Positions 44,923 to 56,657 of a DNA stretch of 64,000 bases are shown piece by piece. The notes beneath the pieces were generated by a model. It did no database searches and was not told the DNA's origin. It saw only the letters and a list, made by a program, of their open reading frames with translations. The DNA comes from Phytohabitans flavus (GTDB taxonomy: Bacteria > Actinomycetota > Actinomycetes > Mycobacteriales > Micromonosporaceae), in assembly GCF_011764545.1 (NCBI RefSeq), contig NZ_AP022870.1, positions 8,810,001 through 8,874,000 of the forward strand, in the 5' to 3' direction. Both the position numbers and the translations under genes were made by a program. The first letter of the stretch is position 1. Every line of letters starts with the position of its first letter.

Positions 44923-47067
44923 TCAGCGCAGGATCGACGCCGGCGGTGGGATGAAGTTGCGCTTGGGCTTGCCTTCAAGGCTGTCGTGCAGTGTTTCGGC
45001 CACCGCGTGGACTGGTTTGAGGGACTGACCGTCGCCAACCGCGTTGAACGGGTAGTCCGGGTCGGCGAGGAACGAGGCAGCTGCCAGGTCTGGCGTCATG
45101 CCGACGAACCAGGCCGCGCGGGTCGAGTCCGTCGTACCGGTCTTGCCGCCCACCGGGCGCCCCACGATGCCGGCCACGTCTGTCGCGGTCGACCAGCCGC
45201 CACACGAGCCGCGTTTGGCGCCGGAGCCGGTGGGGCAGAGTGCCGCGTCCGCCGCCGCGCGGGCGGCCGCCGGCTTGACCGCCTGCGTGCAGCGCGGCTT
45301 GGCCACGTCGACGCCCCGGTACGCCACCTGTGAGCCGTCCGGATCCGTGATCGACATCACGGGCAGCGTCTCGCAGTACTTGCCGTCCGCGGCGACGGTG
45401 GCGTACGCGTTCGCCATCTCCAGCGGTGTCGCGTCGGAGACGCCGAGCGTGAAGGAGCCCCAGCCGCGCGCCTTGGCCGGTGAGGCCTGGAGCTTGTCCA
45501 TCTCGGTGCGCCATCGCAGGCCCAGCCGCTCGGCCATGCGCACCGCCTTGTCCGCGCCCACCTTCTGTTCGAGCTGGACGAAGTACGTGTTCACCGACTG
45601 GCCGAAGCCGGACCACATCGCGTGCCGGCCGGTCATCGCGCCCGATGCGTTAGACGGGCACCACCGGCCACCGCAGCTGCCCGGCTCGCCGTCGCCCGCG
45701 AGGTACTGCGAGACCAACCGGTACGGGGAGTAGAACTCCGTCGTCATCGGCAGACCGGCGTCGAGCGCGGCCAGCATGGTGAACATCTTGAACGTCGAAC
45801 CCGCCTGGTAGCCAGGCATGTCGCCACCGCCGAGCAGCGGTACCACCGTGTTCGGGTAATTGCTCTTGATCTTGCCTCTCTTGGCGGGGTCGGAGTGCGG
45901 CCCGTTCTGCGACTGGTCCAGCGAGTACACGCGGTTGACCGCCATCGCCTTCACATGGCCGTTGCCGGGCTGTATGACCACGGTGCCCAGCGCGAAGCGG
46001 CTGTCCGTCTCCTCCTTGTCCAGCACGTTCGCCAGGGTGACGCGCTGGATCTTCGGATCGAGCGTCGTCACGATCCGGTACCCGCCACGGCGCAGCCGGT
46101 CCTCCCGCTGCTGCGGGTTGTTGCCGAACGCCTTCTGCTGGTTCCACCACGACTTGAAGTAGTCGCAGAAGAAGCCCCAGTCGTTTTGCCGCTCGGTGAC
46201 CGAGATGCAGTCGTTCGGCGGGCTGGTGAGGCGGAGGTTGATCGGGGACTCCTTGGCCTCTTCGCCCTGGGCGGGCGTCACGGACTTCATCGCCACCATC
46301 CGGTCGATCACGTAGTTGCGCCGATCGGTGGCCGCCTGCTTGTCCTGGCTCGCCGGGTCGTAGTCGGTGGGCGCCTTGACCAGCCCGGCCAGCATGGCCG
46401 CCTCGGCAAGCGTGAGGTCCTTGGGTCGCTTGGAGAAGAAGATCTCGGCCGCGGCGTAGACGCCGTATGCCCGGTGCCCGAAGTACGCCGCGTTCAGGTA
46501 GCGCTCCAGGATCTCCTGCTTGCTGATCTGCTTCTCCAGCTCGACCGCCAGCTTCATCTCGCGAATCTTGCGGGCGCTGGTCTGCTCGGTGGCCTGCTGT
46601 ACCTCCAGCGGCGTCTTCGCGCTGTCCCGCAGCGCCATGCGCACGTACTGCATGGTGAGTGTGGACGCGCCCTGCTCCACCGCGCCGCCCTGGTGGTTGG
46701 CGACGAAGGCGCGGGCGACGCCTTTCGCGTCCACGCCGTTGTGCTTGTAGAAGCGGGAGTCCTCGGAAGCCACGATGGCTCGCTGGACGTACGGCGACAT
46801 CTGTTTGATCGGTACGTACTTCCGGTGTTCCTCGTAGAACATCGTGATCAGCGTCTTGCCGTCCGCCGCGTACACGTAGGTGGTCTGGGCTTGTGGCGTC
46901 GCCTCCATCACCGAGGGCATGTCGTCGACGAAGTCCACGGCGGCCTTGGCTCCGATGCCACCCGCGGCGGCGATGGGGTAGGCGGCGGCGGCAACGAGCA
47001 CTCCGGCGATGAGTCCGGCGCGGACCAGAGGTGCCATCCGAGAGGTTGCGGACAGTGCGCGCTTCAT
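44923..47067 (-). CDS. Bifunctional class A penicillin-binding protein
   Basis: 714-residue peptidoglycan synthase. Short basic start and one membrane helix (residues 11-35), GT51 domain (AIVASEDSRFYKHNGVD; GGAVEQGASTLTMQYVR; EILERYLNAAYFG), then the transpeptidase with the three penicillin-binding motifs: SxxK in GSTFKMFTM, SxN in GQSVNTYF and KTG in GGKTGTTDS. ATG 47067 was preferred since GAGG lies 5 nt upstream. Second such enzyme of the window (see 1-750). Divergent from cobC with a 54-bp gap. Confidence 0.95.
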   Translation of the reverse strand: MKRALSATSRMAPLVRAGLIAGVLVAAAAYPIAAAGGIGAKAAVDFVDDMPSVMEATPQAQTTYVYAADGKTLITMFYEEHRKYVPIKQMSPYVQRAIVASEDSRFYKHNGVDAKGVARAFVANHQGGAVEQGASTLTMQYVRMALRDSAKTPLEVQQATEQTSARKIREMKLAVELEKQISKQEILERYLNAAYFGHRAYGVYAAAEIFFSKRPKDLTLAEAAMLAGLVKAPTDYDPASQDKQAATDRRNYVIDRMVAMKSVTPAQGEEAKESPINLRLTSPPNDCISVTERQNDWGFFCDYFKSWWNQQKAFGNNPQQREDRLRRGGYRIVTTLDPKIQRVTLANVLDKEETDSRFALGTVVIQPGNGHVKAMAVNRVYSLDQSQNGPHSDPAKRGKIKSNYPNTVVPLLGGGDMPGYQAGSTFKMFTMLAALDAGLPMTTEFYSPYRLVSQYLAGDGEPGSCGGRWCPSNASGAMTGRHAMWSGFGQSVNTYFVQLEQKVGADKAVRMAERLGLRWRTEMDKLQASPAKARGWGSFTLGVSDATPLEMANAYATVAADGKYCETLPVMSITDPDGSQVAYRGVDVAKPRCTQAVKPAAARAAADAALCPTGSGAKRGSCGGWSTATDVAGIVGRPVGGKTGTTDSTRAAWFVGMTPDLAAASFLADPDYPFNAVGDGQSLKPVHAVAETLHDSLEGKPKRNFIPPPASILR

Positions 47068-47121
47068 CACCACCTCAAGGTAGGACAAAGGCGGTTAAGA
47101 CATGATCTAAAGAGGCAAAAC

Positions 47122-48189
47122 ATGCCGGGCGGTGGGACGCCGGATCCCTCGTTCATCCTGGACGGTATGGATCTCGGGTTTCACGGCGACCGGGAGGTCG
47201 GGTCCGGCCTCGTCGACCTGGCGGTGAACGTACGCCAGGCGCCGATGCCGCCATGGCTTGCCGAGCCGATCGCGGCGTCGCTCGCCGACCTCGCCGCGTA
47301 CCCGGATCCGGCGCCGGCCACGGCCGCGGTGGCCGCCCGGCACGCACGTCCGGCCGGTGAGGTGCTGCTCACCGCCGGCGCCGCACAGGGATTCGTGCTC
47401 ATCGCACAGGCGCTGCGCGGGGCGCGGCGGGCGGTTGTCGTGCATCCACAGTTCACCGAGCCGGAAGCGGCGCTGCGGCACGCCGGCCACGAGGTGACCC
47501 GCGTGGTGCTGCCCGAGGCGTCCGGCTTCGCGTTCGACCCGGCGCTGGTACCGGACGACGCCGACCTCGTCTTCGTCGGCAACCCCACCAACCCGACGTC
47601 GGTGCTTCACCCAGCGGAGGCGGTGGCTGCCCTCGCCCGTCCGGGCCGGGTGCTGGTGGTGGACGAAGCGTTCGCCGACACGACCGGCGAGGTGGAGTCG
47701 CTGGCCGGCCGGCGGGACCTGCCCGGGCTCGTCGTCGTGCGCAGCCTTACCAAGACCTGGGGGCTGGCCGGGCTGCGGATCGGCTACCTGCTCGGCGCGG
47801 CCGACCTGCTCGCGCGCTTCGCCGCCGTACAGCCGCTGTGGGCCGTATCGACGCCCGCACTCGCCGCCGCAGCCGCGTGCGCGAGCCCGGCCGCCGTCGC
47901 GGCCGAGCAGGAGATCGCCGCCGCCCTCGCCGCCGACCGCGACCACCTCGTGGCCGCGCTGCGTGGGCTGCCCGGCGTCGTCGTCGAGGGGCAGCCGTCA
48001 AGCTCGTTCGTTCTTGCCCGCGTGCCGGATGGCGGCCGCGTCCGGCTGGCCCTTCGCGATCTGGGGTACGCGGTGCGGCGCGGCGACACATTCCCCGGGC
48101 TGGGCGCAGACTGGCTGCGGATCGCGGTGCGAGACACTGCGGTCACCGATGGTTTCGTCTCGGCCCTGCGGAAGACCTTGGAGGCCTGA
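47122..48189 (+). CDS. cobC: CobC-like PLP aminotransferase/threonine-phosphate decarboxylase
   Basis: 355-residue fold-type I PLP enzyme. VGNPTNPTSVLHP, VVDEAFADTTGE and the PLP lysine region VRSLTKTWGLAGLRIGYLLG identify the histidinol-phosphate aminotransferase-like CobC/CobD group, which provides aminopropanol phosphate for cobalamin. Start ATG 47122 with AGAGG at 6 nt. Followed directly by cobT (TGATG overlap) and cysG, which supports a cobalamin role. Exact reaction (decarboxylase) is inferred from the neighbours. Confidence 0.88.
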   Translation: MPGGGTPDPSFILDGMDLGFHGDREVGSGLVDLAVNVRQAPMPPWLAEPIAASLADLAAYPDPAPATAAVAARHARPAGEVLLTAGAAQGFVLIAQALRGARRAVVVHPQFTEPEAALRHAGHEVTRVVLPEASGFAFDPALVPDDADLVFVGNPTNPTSVLHPAEAVAALARPGRVLVVDEAFADTTGEVESLAGRRDLPGLVVVRSLTKTWGLAGLRIGYLLGAADLLARFAAVQPLWAVSTPALAAAAACASPAAVAAEQEIAAALAADRDHLVAALRGLPGVVVEGQPSSSFVLARVPDGGRVRLALRDLGYAVRRGDTFPGLGADWLRIAVRDTAVTDGFVSALRKTLEA

Positions 48190-49286
48190 TGATCGACGGC
48201 ATCTCCCCGCTCGACGAGGGGGCGATGGAGGCGGCGCGGGCGCTGCACGCGCGGCTGACCAAGCCAGCCGGCTCGCTCGGTGCGCTGGAGGAGCTCTCCG
48301 TGCGCCTGGCCGGGCTGGCCGGCGAGTGCCCGCCCCCGCTGCCCGAGCCGGTCGCGGTGGCGGTCTTCGCGGGCGACCACGGCGTACACGCCCAGGGGGT
48401 GTCGCCCTGGCCGCAGGAGGTCACCGGCCAGATGGTGGCCAACTTCCTCGCCGGCGGCGCGGTGGTCAACGCCTTTGCCCGTCAGGTCGGCGCCTCGGTG
48501 ACGGTGGTCGACGTCGGGGTGCTGGACGACCTCGGGTGGGGCGACGAGGGTGGCGGCAGCGGGCCGATCCCGGCGCCTCGGTCGAGTGGCGAAGAGCAGC
48601 GCAGGCGGCTGGTGGCCGCCAAGGTACGCGCCGGCACGAGAGACATGACCGCGGAGGCGGCGCTCACCCGCGAGGAGGTCTCGGCAGCGCTGGAGGCCGG
48701 CGCCCGGGTCGCCTTCAAGCTGGTGGACGACGGCGCTCGGGCGTTGGTCACCGGTGACATGGGGATCGCCAACACGACGCCCGCGGCGGCGCTGATCGCG
48801 GCCTTCACCGGGGCCGACGCCGAGGTGGTGACCGGGCGGGGTACCGGCATCGACGACTACCGGTACGCCCGCAAGGTGGCCGTGGTCCGCGCCGCGCTGA
48901 ACCTGCACAAGCCCGACCCGGCCGACCCGGTCGGCGTGCTGGCGGCGGTCGGCGGGCTGGAGCACGCGGCGATCGCCGGCTTCATCCTCGGCGGGGCCTC
49001 CCGGCGGGTACCCGTGATCCTCGATGGCGTGATCGCGGTGTCGGCCGCGCTCGCCGCGGCGGCGCTGGCCCCCGACGCGGTCGGCGCGATGGTCGCCGGC
49101 CACCGTTCGGCCGAGCCGGGCGCGACGGTGGCGCTCGCCCACCTCGGCCTCGATCCGCTCATCGACCTCGGCCTGCGGCTCGGCGAGGGTACCGGCGCGG
49201 TGCTCGCGGTGCCGATCGTGGCGAGCGCGGTGCGGGTACTGCACGAGGTGGCGACCTTCGACTCCGCGGGAGTATCTGAGAAGTGA
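48189..49286 (+). CDS. cobT: Nicotinate-nucleotide-dimethylbenzimidazole phosphoribosyltransferase CobT
   Basis: Activates dimethylbenzimidazole to alpha-ribazole phosphate for the lower ligand of B12. 365 residues with family motifs LTKPAGSLGALEEL, VFAGDHGVHAQGVSPWPQEVT, GDMGIANTTPAAAL, GRGTGIDD and LDGVIAVSAALAA; catalytic Glu near the C-terminus in LRLGEGTGA. Shares one base with the cobC stop and overlaps cysG by GTGA. Confidence 0.96.
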   Translation: MIDGISPLDEGAMEAARALHARLTKPAGSLGALEELSVRLAGLAGECPPPLPEPVAVAVFAGDHGVHAQGVSPWPQEVTGQMVANFLAGGAVVNAFARQVGASVTVVDVGVLDDLGWGDEGGGSGPIPAPRSSGEEQRRRLVAAKVRAGTRDMTAEAALTREEVSAALEAGARVAFKLVDDGARALVTGDMGIANTTPAAALIAAFTGADAEVVTGRGTGIDDYRYARKVAVVRAALNLHKPDPADPVGVLAAVGGLEHAAIAGFILGGASRRVPVILDGVIAVSAALAAAALAPDAVGAMVAGHRSAEPGATVALAHLGLDPLIDLGLRLGEGTGAVLAVPIVASAVRVLHEVATFDSAGVSEK

Positions 49287-50524
49287 CAAGTCCGTACCCA
49301 CTCGCCCTGCTTCTAGAGGGGCGCCGCGTGCTCGTGGTCGGCGGCGGCGCGGTCGCCACGCGAAGGGTGCCCGCGCTGCTCGACGCGGGCGCGCGGGTCG
49401 AGGTGGTCAGCCCTTACCTGACGCCGGCCCTGCGCGCGCTTTTCGACGCCGGGCGGTTGCGGTGGAGCGAGCGGCGCTTCGAGCCCTCCGATGTGGACGG
49501 TGCGTGGCTGGTGCAGGTGGCGGTCGACGACCCGGCCGCCGCGGCGGCGGTGAGCGCGGCGGCTCTGGAGCGGCGGGTGTTCTGCGTGCGCGCGGACGAC
49601 CGGCACGCGGCCACCGCCTGGACGCCCGCGACCACCCGCCACGGCCCGGTCACTGTCGCGGTCACGGCCGGTGGCGACCCGCCCCGCGCCGTGGTGATCC
49701 GGGACGCGATCCGGGAGGGGCTGCTGGACGGGACGCTGCCGGGGTGCGCGGTGCCGTCGGCGCCTTCCGCGGCACCCACCAGGGAGGTGCTCGGCGGTGG
49801 GCGGGTCGTGCTCGTCGGCGCGGGCCCCGGCGACCCTGAGCTGATCACGGTGAAGGGGCGGCGGCTGCTGGCCGAGGCCGACGTGGTGGTCGCCGACCGG
49901 CTGGTACCCGGGCTGCTGCTGGACGAGCTGCGGCCCGAGGTGGAGCTGGTGGACGCCTCGAAGATCCCGTACGGACCGGCCAAGGCTCAGGAGGAGATCA
50001 ACCGCATCCTCGTCGAGCGGGCTTCGGCCGGGCTGATGGTGGTACGGCTCAAGGGCGGCGACCCGTACGTCTTCGGCCGCGGCGGCGAGGAGGCGATCGC
50101 CTGTGCCGAGGCCGGGGTACCGGTGACGGTGGTGCCCGGCGTGACCAGTTCGGTGGCCGTACCAGCCGCGGCCGGGATCCCGGTGACCCACCGCGGGGTG
50201 GCGCACGAGTTTACGGTGGTGAGCGGGCACGTCGCCCCGGACAACCCGTCGTCGCGGGTGGACTGGGCGGCGCTGGCCCGGATGCGCGGCACGCTCGTGG
50301 TGCTGATGGGCCTCAAGAACCTACCCAAGATCACCGCGACGCTGCTGGCGAATGGCCGCGACCCGGGTACGCCCGCCGCCGTCGTGCAGGAGGGCACCAC
50401 GGGAGCCCAGCGCGTGCTCCGCACGGTCCTCTCCGAGGTCGCCGCGCAGACCGCCGAGGCCGGCTTCCGCCCTCCCGCGATCGTGGTCGTGGGTGAGGTC
50501 GTGGACGTGCTCGCCGAGGGCTAG
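49283..50524 (+). CDS. cysG: Siroheme synthase CysG (precorrin-2 dehydrogenase/SUMT)
   Basis: 413-residue bifunctional enzyme. The N-terminal NAD-binding domain (VLVVGGGAVATRRVPALLDAGA) oxidises and chelates precorrin-2; the C-terminal uroporphyrinogen-III methyltransferase (VGAGPGDPELITVKG; VVRLKGGDPYVFGRGGEE; VVPGVTSSVAVPAAAGIPVTHR) makes it. It links siroheme and cobalamin synthesis and closes the cobC-cobT-cysG operon. Its TAG (50522-50524) overlaps the convergent stop of the phosphatase-GH15 gene at 50521-50523. Confidence 0.95.
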   Translation: MTSPYPLALLLEGRRVLVVGGGAVATRRVPALLDAGARVEVVSPYLTPALRALFDAGRLRWSERRFEPSDVDGAWLVQVAVDDPAAAAAVSAAALERRVFCVRADDRHAATAWTPATTRHGPVTVAVTAGGDPPRAVVIRDAIREGLLDGTLPGCAVPSAPSAAPTREVLGGGRVVLVGAGPGDPELITVKGRRLLAEADVVVADRLVPGLLLDELRPEVELVDASKIPYGPAKAQEEINRILVERASAGLMVVRLKGGDPYVFGRGGEEAIACAEAGVPVTVVPGVTSSVAVPAAAGIPVTHRGVAHEFTVVSGHVAPDNPSSRVDWAALARMRGTLVVLMGLKNLPKITATLLANGRDPGTPAAVVQEGTTGAQRVLRTVLSEVAAQTAEAGFRPPAIVVVGEVVDVLAEG

Positions 50525-53101
50525 GCGCCTCGGGCGAGCGAGAAGCCTTTGCCGTCCAGGAGGAGCGCGCAGCGGATCAGGCCGAGGTGGCTGTACGCCT
50601 GCGGGTGGTTGCCCAGGCCGCGCTCGGCGACCGGGTCGTACTGCTCGGGCAGCAGGCCGGTCGGGCCGGCCGTGTCCAGCATCTGCGTGAAGAGCTCCTC
50701 GGCGTCGCTGCGCCGACCGGTGCGCAGGTACGCCTCGATCAGCCACGCCGTGCACACGTGGAAGCCGCCCTCGCGGCCGGGCAGGCCGTCGTCCCACCGG
50801 TAGCGGTACACGACCGGGCCGCTGCGCAGGTCCGCCTCGACCTTGAGCACCGTGGCGAGGAAGCGCGGGTCGTTGTCGGGCAGCAGGCCGGAGAGGCCGA
50901 TCCACAGGCTTGACGCGTCCATCTCGTCGTAGCCGTACGCCACCGTGTACGCCCCGGCGCGCTCGTGCCAGCCGTACTCCAGCACGTTGGCGCCGATCCG
51001 GTCGCGCAGCTCCACCCACTCGGGGCGCTCACCTTCGCCGTGGGCGCGCAGGACGTGCAGCGCGCGGTCCACGGTCAGCCAGCACATGACCTTGGAGTAC
51101 ACGTGGTGCCTGGGTGGCAGCCGTGCCTCCCACAGTCCGTGGTCCGGCTCGTGCCACCGCCGCTCGACACCTTTGACCATCGCCTCGATGACCCGCCACT
51201 CCTCCTCGCGTACCGAGCCGCGGGAGTCGGAGACCGCCGAGATCAGGTCGACCACCGGGCCGAAGACGTCGAGCTGGAGCTGGTGGTTGGCGAGGTTGCC
51301 CACGCGTACCGGGCGGGAGCCGGCCCAGCCGGGGAGCGTGTCGATGACCGCCTCGGCGCCCAGCTCGAACCCCTCCACCGTGTACAGCGGGTGGAGCCGC
51401 TCAGGGTGGCCGCCGGTGCGCTCCACGCAACCGTCCACCCACCGCAGGAACCCCTCGGCCTCCGTCAGCGAGCCGAGGTCGACAAGTGCCCGCGCGGCCA
51501 TGGCGGCGTCGCGGAGCCAGCAGTAGCGGTAGTCCCAGTTGCGTACACCGCCGACCTCCTCGGGCAGCGAGGTGGTGGCCGCGGCGAGGATGCCCCCGGT
51601 CGCGTCGTTGCACAGGCCGCGCAGCGTGAGCGCTGACCGCAACACAAGGTCGCGGCCCACGCCCGGCAGGCGCAACCCGGCCGTCCAATCCCGCCACGGC
51701 TGCTCGGCCGCCGCCTGGCGATCAGACACGGGTACCCCCTGGTGCTCCAGGCCGTGCGTCCCCAGCCGCAGCTCCAGCGCCGCCTGCCCGCCCGCGGCGG
51801 TCAGGTCGACCACGGCCCGCGCGGTGTCGTACCCACCGTCGGTGGTCACCTCCCACTCGACCCCGGGGAGTAGAGCGCGACAGGCTCGCTGGAACCGAGC
51901 ACCAGCAGCCCGTCGCCGAGGTGCTGAAGCCGCATACCGACCTGCCCGAACTCGGGCCGTGGCGCGAACTCCAGCCGGGCCCGGCCGTGGCCGGCGAGCA
52001 GGCGGATGAGCGTGGAGTCGCCGCCGTTGCCGGGCGGGGCCAGCCAGTCGGTGACGGTGAGCCCGGACCAGCGGGTCTCCACGGTCATCGTGCCCGAGCG
52101 GTAGCGCTGGCCGAGCGGCATGCCGCCGCGGTCAGGGGCCACGCTGAAGTAGCCGGCCGGGTGGCCGCCGAGCAGGTCGGCGAAGAGCGCGGCCGAGTCG
52201 GCCCGCGGGTGGCACAGCCAGGTGAGCTTCGCCTCGGGCGTGAGCAGGGCGACGGTACGGCGGTTGGTGAGCATCGAGTGGCGCTCGATCGGTACGGCCC
52301 GCTCGCCGAAGAGCCAGGTGCGGCGGATCTGGAGCAGGAGCCCGAGCACGCGAGCGGCCTCGATCGGCTGGGCCACCCGGTACCCGGCCCGTGTCTCGCC
52401 CGGCCCGATCTTGATGCCCACGTCGGGCCCGTGCAGTCGCGCGAACGCCTGCTCGTCGGTCACGCTGTCGCCGATCACGAGCGCCGCGCTCGCCGACATC
52501 TGGGTGCGCAGCTGGTCTACGGCCGAGCCTTTGTTGGTGGGGAGTACGGACAGCTCGACCACCTGCTTGCCCTCGGTGACGGTCACCTCGGGCCAGTTGG
52601 CGGGACCCGCGCGGAGCTCGTCGAGGACTAGTGCGCCGACGTCCGGCTCGGCCCGCGCACATGCACTGCCACGCTGGCCGGTTTCGACTCAAGTCGCACC
52701 CCTGTCTGGTTTTCGATGATCTGACGGACCGCGTTCTGGAGGCGCGTGCGGACCTCGACCAGCTCAGGCGCCAGGCGCTCGACAAACCCGATGTCGAACT
52801 CGGACCCGTGGCTGCCCACCAGGTGCACCTCGGAGGGAAGGCGGGAGAGCGCGGCGAGGTCACGCAGGGCACGCCCAGAAATCACGGCGACGGTCGTCTG
52901 CGGCAGCGCGGCCAGCGCGCGGATCGCGGCGACGGACTCGGCCAGCGGCACGGCCTTGGTCGGATCGAGCACGATCGGCGCGATCGTGCCGTCGTAGTCG
53001 CAGGCGATCAGCAGGTTGGGCACCCGCGCGATCCGGCCGATAGCGCGCCGCAGGTCAGGATCGATCTCACGTAGCGTGCGCTGATCAAGGTCAAGGACCA
53101 T
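50521..53101 (-). CDS. Trehalose-6-phosphate phosphatase fused to GH15 hydrolase, two frameshifts
   Basis: About 860 residues. The OtsB half (1-265) has the HAD motifs ACDYDGTIAP, VISGR and GDSVTDEQAF and releases trehalose from trehalose 6-phosphate. The second half is a GH15 (glucoamylase/trehalase) domain: NWDYRYCWLRDAAM, HGLWEAR, VYSKVMCW and EQYDP give the (alpha/alpha)6 core and the two catalytic glutamates. Two breaks, at CCC 52652-52654 and at 51861-51868, each need one more G/C; they then read VHVRGAEPDVG and YSPGVEWEVTTDGG. Starts 5 bp after the otsA stop. Confidence 0.86.
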
Positions 53102-53106
53102 GACTC

Positions 53107-54501
53107 CTATGCTGCCTCTGGCACTCCAAGCTCGTTGAGGAACGAGCGCGCCCAGTGCCCGACGTCGTGGGTACGAAGGTGGCGCTGCATGATCCGCATA
53201 CGCCGGCGCGCCTCGACGCTGTCGACGTGCACCGCCCGGAGCAGCGCGTCCTTGACCCCCTCCGGATCATGCGGGTTGCACAGGAACGCCTGCCGCAGCT
53301 CGGTCGCCGCCCCGGCGAACTCACTGAGCACGAGCGACCCACCCGTGTCGGCGCGGGTGGCCACGTACTCCTTCGCGACGAGATTCATGCCGTCGCGGAG
53401 GGGAGTGACCATCATCACGTCGGCGGCGCTATAGAGCGCGGCCAGCTCGCTCCGGCTGTACGACTGGTGGAGGTAGTGCACGGCCGGGACGCCCACCCGC
53501 CCGAACTCGCCATTGATCCGTCCCACCTCGCGCTCGACCTTCACACGGAGCGCCTGGTAGTGCTCGACCCGCTCCCGGCTCGGCGTGGCCACCTGCACCA
53601 TGACCGCGTCGGGCACGCTCAGCTTGCCGTCGGCGAGCAGCTCCCGGAACGCCTTGAGTCGCCGCTCGATCCCCTTGGTGTAGTCGAGCCGGTCGACGCC
53701 GAGCACGATCGTCTTGGGGTCGCCCAGCTCGGCGCGGATCTGCTTGGCCCGCGCCTGGACGGACGGGTCGGTCGCCATCCGCTCCATCTCGGCCACGTCG
53801 ATCGAGATCGGGAACGCGCCGGCCTTGACCCGCCGCCCGTCGACCTCGATCGTCTGCCCCTCGTACCGCAGGCCGAGCAGGTGCCGGGCCAGCCGGACGA
53901 AGTTTTGCGCGGCGAGCCGCTGCTGGAACCCGACCAGGTCGGCGCCGAGCAGCCCGCGCAGCACCTCGGCCCGCAGCGGCATCTGCATGAACAGCTCGAT
54001 CGGCGGAAAGGGGATGTGCAGGAAGAACCCGATCCGCAGGTCGGGGCGAAGCTCACGGAGCATCGCCGGCACCAACTGGAGCTGGTAGTCCTGCACCCAG
54101 ACCGTGGCACCCTCGGCCGCCACCTCCGCGGCCGCCTCGGCGAACCGCGCGTTGACTATCCGGTACGCCTCGCGCCAGCGCCGCTTGAAGACCGGCGTCT
54201 CGACCGCGTCGTGGTAGAGCGGCCAGATGGTGGCATTGGACTGGCCCTCGTAGTAGCGCTCCAGCTCCTCCGAGCTGAGCGGCACGGGGTGCAGCCGGAT
54301 GCCCTCCAGGTCGAACGGCTCCGGGGCGCTGCCGACCCCGCCGGCCCACCCCACCCACGTGCCCTTGTGCTGGGCGAGGACCGGGTGCAGCGCGGTCACC
54401 AGACCGCCGGGGCTGCGCCGCCAGCCACGCCCTTCCGGTGTGGTCACCTCATCGACTGGCAGGCGGTTGGCGACTACGACGAACGAGCTACGAACCGTCA
54501 C
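53107..54501 (-). CDS. otsA: Trehalose-6-phosphate synthase OtsA
   Basis: GT20 enzyme that joins UDP/GDP-glucose and glucose 6-phosphate. 464 residues with ANRLPVDE, the GGLVTAL loop, WVQDYQLQLVPAMLR, FFLHIPFPP, VDRLDYTKGIERRL and RDGMNLVAKEYVA. Start GTG 54501. It forms an operon with the phosphatase-GH15 gene 5 bp downstream, so both steps of trehalose formation are encoded together. Divergent from ettA. Confidence 0.95.
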   Translation of the reverse strand: MTVRSSFVVVANRLPVDEVTTPEGRGWRRSPGGLVTALHPVLAQHKGTWVGWAGGVGSAPEPFDLEGIRLHPVPLSSEELERYYEGQSNATIWPLYHDAVETPVFKRRWREAYRIVNARFAEAAAEVAAEGATVWVQDYQLQLVPAMLRELRPDLRIGFFLHIPFPPIELFMQMPLRAEVLRGLLGADLVGFQQRLAAQNFVRLARHLLGLRYEGQTIEVDGRRVKAGAFPISIDVAEMERMATDPSVQARAKQIRAELGDPKTIVLGVDRLDYTKGIERRLKAFRELLADGKLSVPDAVMVQVATPSRERVEHYQALRVKVEREVGRINGEFGRVGVPAVHYLHQSYSRSELAALYSAADVMMVTPLRDGMNLVAKEYVATRADTGGSLVLSEFAGAATELRQAFLCNPHDPEGVKDALLRAVHVDSVEARRRMRIMQRHLRTHDVGHWARSFLNELGVPEAA

Positions 54502-54972
54502 GCTCCGTACACCTCCGGTGTCGACGGGTCCCCAGCAGAGACTACTTGTCTGGCATTTCGTCGCTGCGTCGCGGGAGCATCGAACCCGGATGCCTCGTCA
54601 GCGCATCGCCACGGCGACGTGATTTCCCTGGTAGACGAGCGGGTGGCGGCCCGCGAGATTCGCGTCTCACCCGCCAAGGATTGGGCTGGGAGATCGCCTG
54701 GCCACTCATCCCTCTCGATGGCAGGGGTCAGGGTTGCGTGGAAATGGGGGAATAGGTCGCACCTTAGCGGCGTTCCTCTCTCGGTTCGGTGTGTATGGCC
54801 GGCGCCCGGGCGTAACCAGGGCAAAGCAGTCCGGCGACCGCACACCGAGAGCCAATCCGCGCATGTCCCTCCGCGCGGGGTGATTCGCTAGTCGGGTGGC
54901 GGACCTGTCAGGATTGACGGTGGTGTTGTTCGCCCGAGCAGACCGCACGATCCATTGGAGGTAGGCCGCACC
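54502..54972. other. Non-coding divergent region between otsA and ettA
   Basis: 471 bp with no credible gene. A TTGACG hexamer at 54914-54919 is a possible -35 for ettA, but no good -10 follows at standard spacing. An interrupted inverted repeat (CTCTCGG..CGGTGTG at 54778-54793 against CACACCGAGAG at 54841-54851) encloses a smaller GCCGG/CCGGC stem. It matches no riboswitch class I can recognise. Confidence 0.5.
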
Positions 54973-56649
<1,677 letters not shown>

Positions 56650-56657
56650 TCTTCAGC

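Noticed and set aside
45622..47121. Long plus-strand extension ahead of cobC
   Set aside because: It runs antisense through the penicillin-binding protein; cobC starts at 47122 where ribosome binding site and family homology begin.
26700..47121. Cobalamin riboswitches before cobD, cobB or cobC
   Set aside because: No B12-box-like sequence (around CAGGAAACCTGCC) or matching structure was found in the leaders of these genes.
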